From Paenibacillus_I sp035510375 (GTDB lineage Bacteria > Bacillota > Bacilli > Paenibacillales > Paenibacillaceae): a DNA stretch of 64,000 nucleotides. This document shows, one piece after another, positions 59,868 through 64,000 of the stretch. The notes beneath the pieces are model-generated. The model searched no databases and was not told the origin of the DNA. It saw only the letters and a list, made by a program, of their open reading frames with translations. Made by a program: the position numbers and the translations under genes. Numbering within the stretch: the first letter of the stretch is position 1; every line of letters begins with the position of its first letter. The stretch lies in assembly GCF_035510375.1 (NCBI RefSeq), contig NZ_DATKHG010000012.1. One strand, written 5' to 3'.

Positions 59868-60227
59868 ATGGACAAACTGTTTTTTATCGAAATCGGCATG
59901 GGAACGGACCTGCACGGACAGAACATTACGAAGGCGTCGGTCCGCGCCGTGCAGAACGCGATTCATACGAATTCGATGCCGGGGCTGCGCTCCGTGCTGC
60001 CGGGCGGAACGCTCGACAACATGAAGGTGAATGTGAAGCTGGCCGTACCTTGCGACAAGGACAAACTGGACATTGCGGCGGTAAAGGCGGCGCTGCCGTA
60101 CGGACAGGTGTCGGTCGAGGTGTCGGACGGCGGCATGCTGACCACGAGCGGTGTCGTGCTGCCGGACAAGGACGACGTGAACGACCTGATCTACGTGGTG
60201 ATCGCATCCGTTGAAGTCGGCTACTAG
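59868..60227 (+). CDS. Lin0512-family protein
   Basis: A 119-residue protein matching the Lin0512 family: FIEIGMGTDLHGQNITKASV, AVQNAIHTNSMPGLRSVLPG and the two later strands VNVKLAVPCDKDKLD and GQVSVEVSDGGML. The family forms a small alpha/beta ring-like assembly in structures; its biochemical role is not known. GGGGTG precedes the ATG, and a terminator follows the stop. Confidence 0.85.
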   Translation: MDKLFFIEIGMGTDLHGQNITKASVRAVQNAIHTNSMPGLRSVLPGGTLDNMKVNVKLAVPCDKDKLDIAAVKAALPYGQVSVEVSDGGMLTTSGVVLPDKDDVNDLIYVVIASVEVGY

Positions 60228-60274
60228 GACGAATTGCCGATTTTGCAGATTTATAGTGATAACATTGGCCTATT

Positions 60275-60300
60275 ACGCCGCCATTGGGTGGCGTTTTTGG
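60275..60300 (+). terminator. Terminator after the Lin0512 gene
   Basis: ACGCCGCC-ATTG-GGTGGCGT hairpin followed by a T run, about 50 bases after the stop. Confidence 0.85.
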
Positions 60301-60357
60301 CTTGTTTGTGGTTAATTAGGTAGTGAGAGCTGTTTGTTGCCGGGGAGGGAAAAGTGG

Positions 60358-61524
60358 ATGAAGCATGCGGTGAGGTTGGCGGTGCTTGCCGCTCTGCTGC
60401 TTATGCTTGCGGCATGCTCGGCCGCCGATGATGCGGTGACTGGAAATGGCGGTACGGACGTCAACGAACAAAACGGCGGCAGCGAAAAGGGCGGGGGCGG
60501 CGAAGGTGCCGACGGCGCAGGTACCGGGCCGGACGGCGCCGAGTCGACCGAAGGTGCGTTCTATGAAGTGCTGGCGACGAATTTACGGAGTCCATGGTCG
60601 ATTGCGTTCGACGGGGAAGTTTTTTACATAAGCGAGCGGGACGGCGCGATCGTCCGCGTGGCCGGCGGCAAGATCGAGCGGGAGGAAGTGAAGCTCGCCA
60701 AACCGGTCCATCAAGAAGGGGAGAGCGGTTTTCTCGGCCTGGAGCTCGCGTCCGATTTTCGCGACAGCGGTCGGGCTTATGCTTATCATACCTACAATGA
60801 GAACGGGCGGTTGTTGAACCGCGTCGTCGTGTTGGAGCGCAAGGACGGCGTATGGACGGAGAAGGAGGCGCTGCTGGAGGGCATTCCTGGCGCGGTGTTG
60901 CATGACGGGGGGCGTTTGAAGCTCGGTCCGGACGGCTATTTATATATTACAACCGGCGATGCGACCGAAGAGGAACTGGCCCAGAATACGGACAGCCTGG
61001 CCGGCAAAATTCTGCGGATGACGCAGGACGGCGATGTGCCGGGCGATAATCCGTTCACCGGTTCGTACGTGTATACATATGGTCATCGCAATCCGCAGGG
61101 TATCGGTTGGGACACAAAGGGCGCGATGTTCAGCATGGAGCATGGACCGTCTTCCTCGCCGCGCGGCTACGACGAACTGAACCGGATTCGGCCGGGCTTG
61201 AATTACGGCTGGCCTGACGTTTTCGGCGATGAAACGAAGGAAGGTACGGAGCCGCCGGTGTACCATACGGGGGATACGGCTTTAGCGCCGTCGGGCATGG
61301 CGATTGACGAGGAGGGCAACATCATCGCGGCGGGATTGGCCGGCTCGAGACTGATCAAGCTGTCGCCGAACGGCGTTGTGCTCGACACGCTGCTGGAGAA
61401 TGAAGGGCGGCTGCGGGACGTGTTCATCTACAAAGGCAGCTTGTACGTCATCACGAACAATACCGACGGCCGGGGCGAGCCGGGAGACGCGGACGACCGG
61501 TTGTTGAAGTTGACCGTAAAGTAA
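60358..61524 (+). CDS. PQQ-type sugar (glucose/sorbosone) dehydrogenase-like lipoprotein
   Basis: A 388-residue lipoprotein: signal AVLAALLLMLAAC with Cys at residue 20, then a ~50-residue Gly/Glu/Asp-rich linker. The rest is a six-bladed beta-propeller of the GSDH family: ATNLRSPWSIAFDGEVFYIS, GESGFLGLELASDF, HDGGRLKLGPDGYLYITTGD, YTYGHRNPQGIGWD and EHGPSSSPRGYDELNRI. The conserved His, Arg and Asp that hold PQQ and calcium appear present. Oxidises aldose sugars by family; no PQQ biosynthesis genes are in this window, so it may use another cofactor or act as a structural homologue. The preferred start is ATG 60358, after GGGGAGGGAAAAG. Confidence 0.88.
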   Translation: MKHAVRLAVLAALLLMLAACSAADDAVTGNGGTDVNEQNGGSEKGGGGEGADGAGTGPDGAESTEGAFYEVLATNLRSPWSIAFDGEVFYISERDGAIVRVAGGKIEREEVKLAKPVHQEGESGFLGLELASDFRDSGRAYAYHTYNENGRLLNRVVVLERKDGVWTEKEALLEGIPGAVLHDGGRLKLGPDGYLYITTGDATEEELAQNTDSLAGKILRMTQDGDVPGDNPFTGSYVYTYGHRNPQGIGWDTKGAMFSMEHGPSSSPRGYDELNRIRPGLNYGWPDVFGDETKEGTEPPVYHTGDTALAPSGMAIDEEGNIIAAGLAGSRLIKLSPNGVVLDTLLENEGRLRDVFIYKGSLYVITNNTDGRGEPGDADDRLLKLTVK

Positions 61525-61555
61525 CGATTCGGCTGCGATTGGAGGTATGTCAGTC

Positions 61556-62029
61556 ATGGCTGCAAGGGCGGAGCTGCAAACGGTGCGTTTTCGCGTAAAA
61601 AGGGATGGCCGTCTGGAGGCGGGGGGGCTGCTTGTCATCGGACTGCTCGATCTGGTGATTTTGTTGCCGCATTTTCGGTCGGAGGACGCTACTTTATTTT
61701 CCGATGTTACAGTGATTGGTATTGCGCTTGGCTTGACGCTGCTGATGGGATGGCTGCTGTTCGGCATCAGCTATGTCATGGACCCGGAAGGGTTGATCGT
61801 CACCGTGGGCCCGTTCCGCAGCAAAATTCTGTACAGCGACATCACCCGGGTATCGAAGGCGAAAAACCGCTGGGTCGGCTACCGGGCGACGATGTCCGAG
61901 GATACGCTCGAGATCCATTACCGTTCAGGCCGTTTCACCAGTGTCAAGCTGTCGCCGGCGGACAAGCAGCGCTTCATCGAGGAGCTCGTCAGGCGCTGCC
62001 CGTCGCTGATTATCGGGCCTTTGGAATAA
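61556..62029 (+). CDS. Membrane PH-domain protein
   Basis: A 157-residue protein with two membrane helices (GGLLVIGLLDLVILLP and VTVIGIALGLTLLMGWLLF) followed by a short bacterial PH-like domain (YVMDPEGLIVTVGPFRSKIL, ITRVSKAKNRWVGYRATMSE, DTLEIHYRSGRFTSVKLSP). ATG 61547 is too close to GGAGG, so ATG 61556 is preferred. A weak terminator hairpin follows at about 62045-62078. Function unknown. Confidence 0.8.
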   Translation: MAARAELQTVRFRVKRDGRLEAGGLLVIGLLDLVILLPHFRSEDATLFSDVTVIGIALGLTLLMGWLLFGISYVMDPEGLIVTVGPFRSKILYSDITRVSKAKNRWVGYRATMSEDTLEIHYRSGRFTSVKLSPADKQRFIEELVRRCPSLIIGPLE

Positions 62030-62044
62030 TGACATTATAGGTAG

Positions 62045-62080
62045 GGGCAGGCTGGGTGAACCGGCTTGCTCTTTTGTTTT
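62045..62080 (+). terminator. Weak terminator after the PH-domain gene
   Basis: GGGCAGGCTGG-GTGAA-CCGGCTTGCTC can pair over about nine positions with mismatches, followed by TTTTGTTTT. Confidence 0.6.
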
Positions 62081-62258
62081 ATGGGCGAGAAGGAAACGGA
62101 AGGAAAAGCCGGATATGGGAATTGACCAATCTAAATAGGATGATTATAATATATATTATGATCGACATATTAAATTGTTGCAAGCGCTTATTGTGGAGTG
62201 TATTCCACAATATCGGAAAATCAATGCCATAACTTCAGAATTGATAAGGGGATCTGCG

Positions 62259-62696
62259 ATGAACCAGCTAATGGAGCATTATCGGAAAGTGCTTGCAGGA
62301 GAGAAGCAACCTTCGCCTGTCGAACAACTTATCGGAATCAGGCTTGTTGAAATTGAAGCGGGTCGTGCGATCTTTGATTTGGAAGCTACCCGGGGTCATT
62401 CCAACCCTCAAGGCACACTGAACGGCGGGGTAACGAGTACGCTTGCGGATATCGCTATGGGAGTAGCTTTCGGTACGACGCTCCAGGCGGATGAGAGCTT
62501 TACTACAATTGAAATGAAAATTAATTTTTTCAAGCCGATTTGGAATGAAATAATCAGAGCGGATGCCAAGATCATGAAAAAAGGACAGACCGTTGGTTTT
62601 GTTGATTGCAGTATATTCAACGAAGACCAAACTCTAGTCGCCTTTGCAACCAGTACTTGTATGACACTTAGAGGGGATAAGGCGAAAGGAAGGTAA
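62259..62696 (+). CDS. PaaI-type hotdog thioesterase
   Basis: A 145-residue hotdog-fold acyl-CoA thioesterase. GHSNPQGTLNGGVTSTLADI contains the GxxxxGG active-site helix start with the Asp further on; TIEMKINFFKPIW and GQTVGFVDCSIFNEDQTLVA are the following strands. Substrate unknown. AAGGGGATC precedes ATG 62259. GC is lower than in neighbouring genes, and the following alpha/beta hydrolase is broken, so this corner may be recently acquired or under decay. Confidence 0.9.
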   Translation: MNQLMEHYRKVLAGEKQPSPVEQLIGIRLVEIEAGRAIFDLEATRGHSNPQGTLNGGVTSTLADIAMGVAFGTTLQADESFTTIEMKINFFKPIWNEIIRADAKIMKKGQTVGFVDCSIFNEDQTLVAFATSTCMTLRGDKAKGR

Positions 62697-62718
62697 ACAT
62701 GGCGATCATCAAATTAAA

Positions 62719-62752
62719 CTGGTGGAGGAATAAACCTGGTGGAGGAATAAAC
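62719..62752 (+). repeat. Tandem 17-base duplication of a ribosome-binding site
   Basis: CTGGTGGAGGAATAAAC occurs twice head to tail (62719-62735 and 62736-62752), immediately before ATG 62754. Each copy carries GGAGG. It looks like a recent slippage duplication. Confidence 0.9.
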
Positions 62753-62753
62753 T

Positions 62754-63646
62754 ATGATGGGGAAGATGGGGGACAATTTCGTATCAGGAAAAGCAGTATC
62801 AGCCGAGACTGTTGAGACAGCCTATCTGGAGGCCGAGGGCGTCCGGTTTGCATACCGGACGTTTGGTGCGCAATCGGACGAACCACTTGTATTCTGCCAT
62901 CGTTTTCGCGGACAATGGACGATTGAGATCCGGAGGTCGTTAACGGGCTGGCCCGTGAGCGTCGTGTCATCCTTTTCGACAACGCCGACGTGGGACTATC
63001 CTCCGGTGAGGCGCCCAATACTATTGCCGGCATGGCCAAATACGCGGCAGCCTTTATCGAAGCGCTCGGTCTCAAACAGGTCGATCTTCTCGGCTTCTCG
63101 CTGGGCGGTACTGTTGTCCAGCAGTTGACGCTGGACCGTCCCGATCTCGTCCGACGTCTCATACTCGCCGGAACGGGACCAGGGGCGGGTGATGGGATAC
63201 AGCCTCCTAAGCCGGAGGTGTTTCAGGTTGCCGGCAAGCCGGTTGGCGGACCGGAGGATTTTTTATACCTATTCTTCGAACAGACGGAAACGAGTATGGC
63301 TGTGGGCCGTGCCTACCTCTCGCGCCTTGAAAAGCGGGAGGGTCCGCGCGAACCGGTTGTCAAACCGGAGACGATGAAGGCACAGTTATCGGCTATTGCC
63401 GCGTGGGGAAAGGGAGAGGGCGCGGCCTACCCGCGGCTCGGGGAGATCAAGCAACCAGTTCTTGTGGCGAACGGAAGCAACGATATTATGATTCCAACGG
63501 TCAATTCATTTATCATGGCGCAGCGTTTGCCAAATGCTCAACTTATTATCTACCCCGATTCCGGGCATGGGTTCCTCTTCCAGTACGCGGACCTTTTTGT
63601 CGAGCATGCATTATTGTTTTTGAGGCAAAAAGGCACACAGTGGTAA
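62754..63646 (+). pseudogene. Alpha/beta hydrolase broken by a frameshift and a nonsense codon
   Basis: The first frame opens at 62754 and gives the usual start (LEAEGVRFAYRTFGAQSDEP, VFCHRFRG). From about 62915 the correct continuation is in another frame: MDD-stop-DPEVVNGLARERRVILFDN, then VGLSSGEAPNTIAG, GFSLGGTVVQQL (nucleophile Ser) and PDSGHGFLFQ (catalytic His) to 63646. One base appears lost near 62911-62914, and TGA at 62924-62926 stands where Trp is usual (DDW-DP). Two lesions make a sequencing slip an unlikely sole cause. A downstream ATG at 62990 could yield a fragment lacking the oxyanion region. Confidence 0.85.
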
Positions 63647-64000
63647 AGTCACCGTCGTAGCTGATAAATGACTGGCGGGCTGGAGAGCAAGGCGGCGCAC
63701 ACTCGCGGCGAAAATGTTGCCCGTGGGTTTGAAGGCTGTGCGCTCCAGCCCTAAAGCGGAAATGCGCGTGATTTATCTGAACGCTATATAGGTTTTATCT
63801 ATAAAGATCATATGATACATATATTGTGCCAATATAAGATTTAGCGCTATCATTAATATGTAAGTATTCAGTAAACCCGCTTAAATAAGCTGAAGCTGTT
63901 TTCGGAATTGCTTATTCAAAGGTAGCAGATAGATGTCTTTAATAGGGAGAGCATATAAGTTGAATTGATCAAGTTTGCCTCGCCCCTTCGTTTGGCCAAC
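63647..64000. other. Gene-free right edge
   Basis: About 350 bases. GGGCTGGAGAGC (63677-63688) and GCGCTCCAGCCC (about 63740-63751) could pair in a long stem, perhaps a terminator or small structured RNA, but with no T run. The rest is AT-rich with no start, no family match and no clear promoter. Confidence 0.4.

Noticed and set aside
62699..62815. 38-residue frame starting MAIIKLNWWRNK after the thioesterase
   Set aside because: The AGGAAGG site is good, but the frame crosses the 17-base duplication and overlaps the hydrolase start, and its second half is only the hydrolase sequence read in another frame.

Overview
The window reads like the chromosome of a GC-rich, endospore-forming Bacillota of the Paenibacillaceae type (Paenibacillus/Cohnella-like). 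This rests on strong AGGAGG-type Shine-Dalgarno sites with ATG/GTG/TTG starts, a CotF-type spore coat protein, a DUF3900 protein, a Lin0512-family protein, a glgC-glgD-glgA operon and a B12-riboswitch-led btuFCD operon. The genus is inferred from family composition, not from a marker gene. No rRNA, tRNA, CRISPR array, insertion sequence or prophage was seen.

Layout. 0-4.9 kb: sugar metabolism, with an AraC regulator divergent from a GH42 beta-galactosidase, then a ROK fructokinase. 4.9-13 kb: cardiolipin synthase, a membrane-anchored alpha/beta hydrolase, spore-coat genes, and a TetR/DHA2-efflux pair with two near-identical operators. 13-15.8 kb: HelD-type helicase and a frameshifted DUF1294 gene. 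16-22 kb: glycogen operon glgC-glgD-glgA plus a GH15 glucoamylase. 22-24.7 kb: CNNM/CBS transporter-like protein, UppP and a YbjQ-family protein. 24.9-38.1 kb: one long same-strand run that joins an ABC exporter to a MoxR-DUF58-VWA module. 38-41 kb: DUF1992, rhodanese, a decayed VOC gene, a RelE/ParE-like toxin-antitoxin pair, and a MarR regulator followed by a 19-residue Cys-Cys-Gly-Gly peptide gene under a matching palindromic operator. 40.7-51.1 kb: cobalamin block with a B12 riboswitch, leader peptide and terminator, btuFCD, then cobT-cobU-cbiB-cobS-(cobD::cobQ fusion) and a remnant of cbiZ. 51-64 kb: CorA, a DUF817 remnant, HrpB, an RGG-tailed DEAD-box helicase, DUF3900, Lin0512, a PQQ-type sugar dehydrogenase lipoprotein, a PH-domain protein, a thioesterase and a broken alpha/beta hydrolase.

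How the genes work together. The cobalamin genes bring in corrinoids (btuFCD) and run the late steps: amidation to cobyric acid, aminopropanol phosphate supply and attachment, GDP activation, lower-ligand activation and joining. The glycogen genes make and degrade storage glucan. The 24.9-38 kb run looks like an envelope complex whose maturation depends on a MoxR ATPase and VWA proteins; its substrate cannot be read from sequence.

The points most worth following are the MarR/CCGG-peptide unit, a leader peptide whose stop codon abuts the terminator behind the B12 riboswitch, the cobD::cobQ fusion, and an unusual number of broken genes. Three of these (VOC, cbiZ, DUF817) keep both ends but have lost the middle, out of frame.
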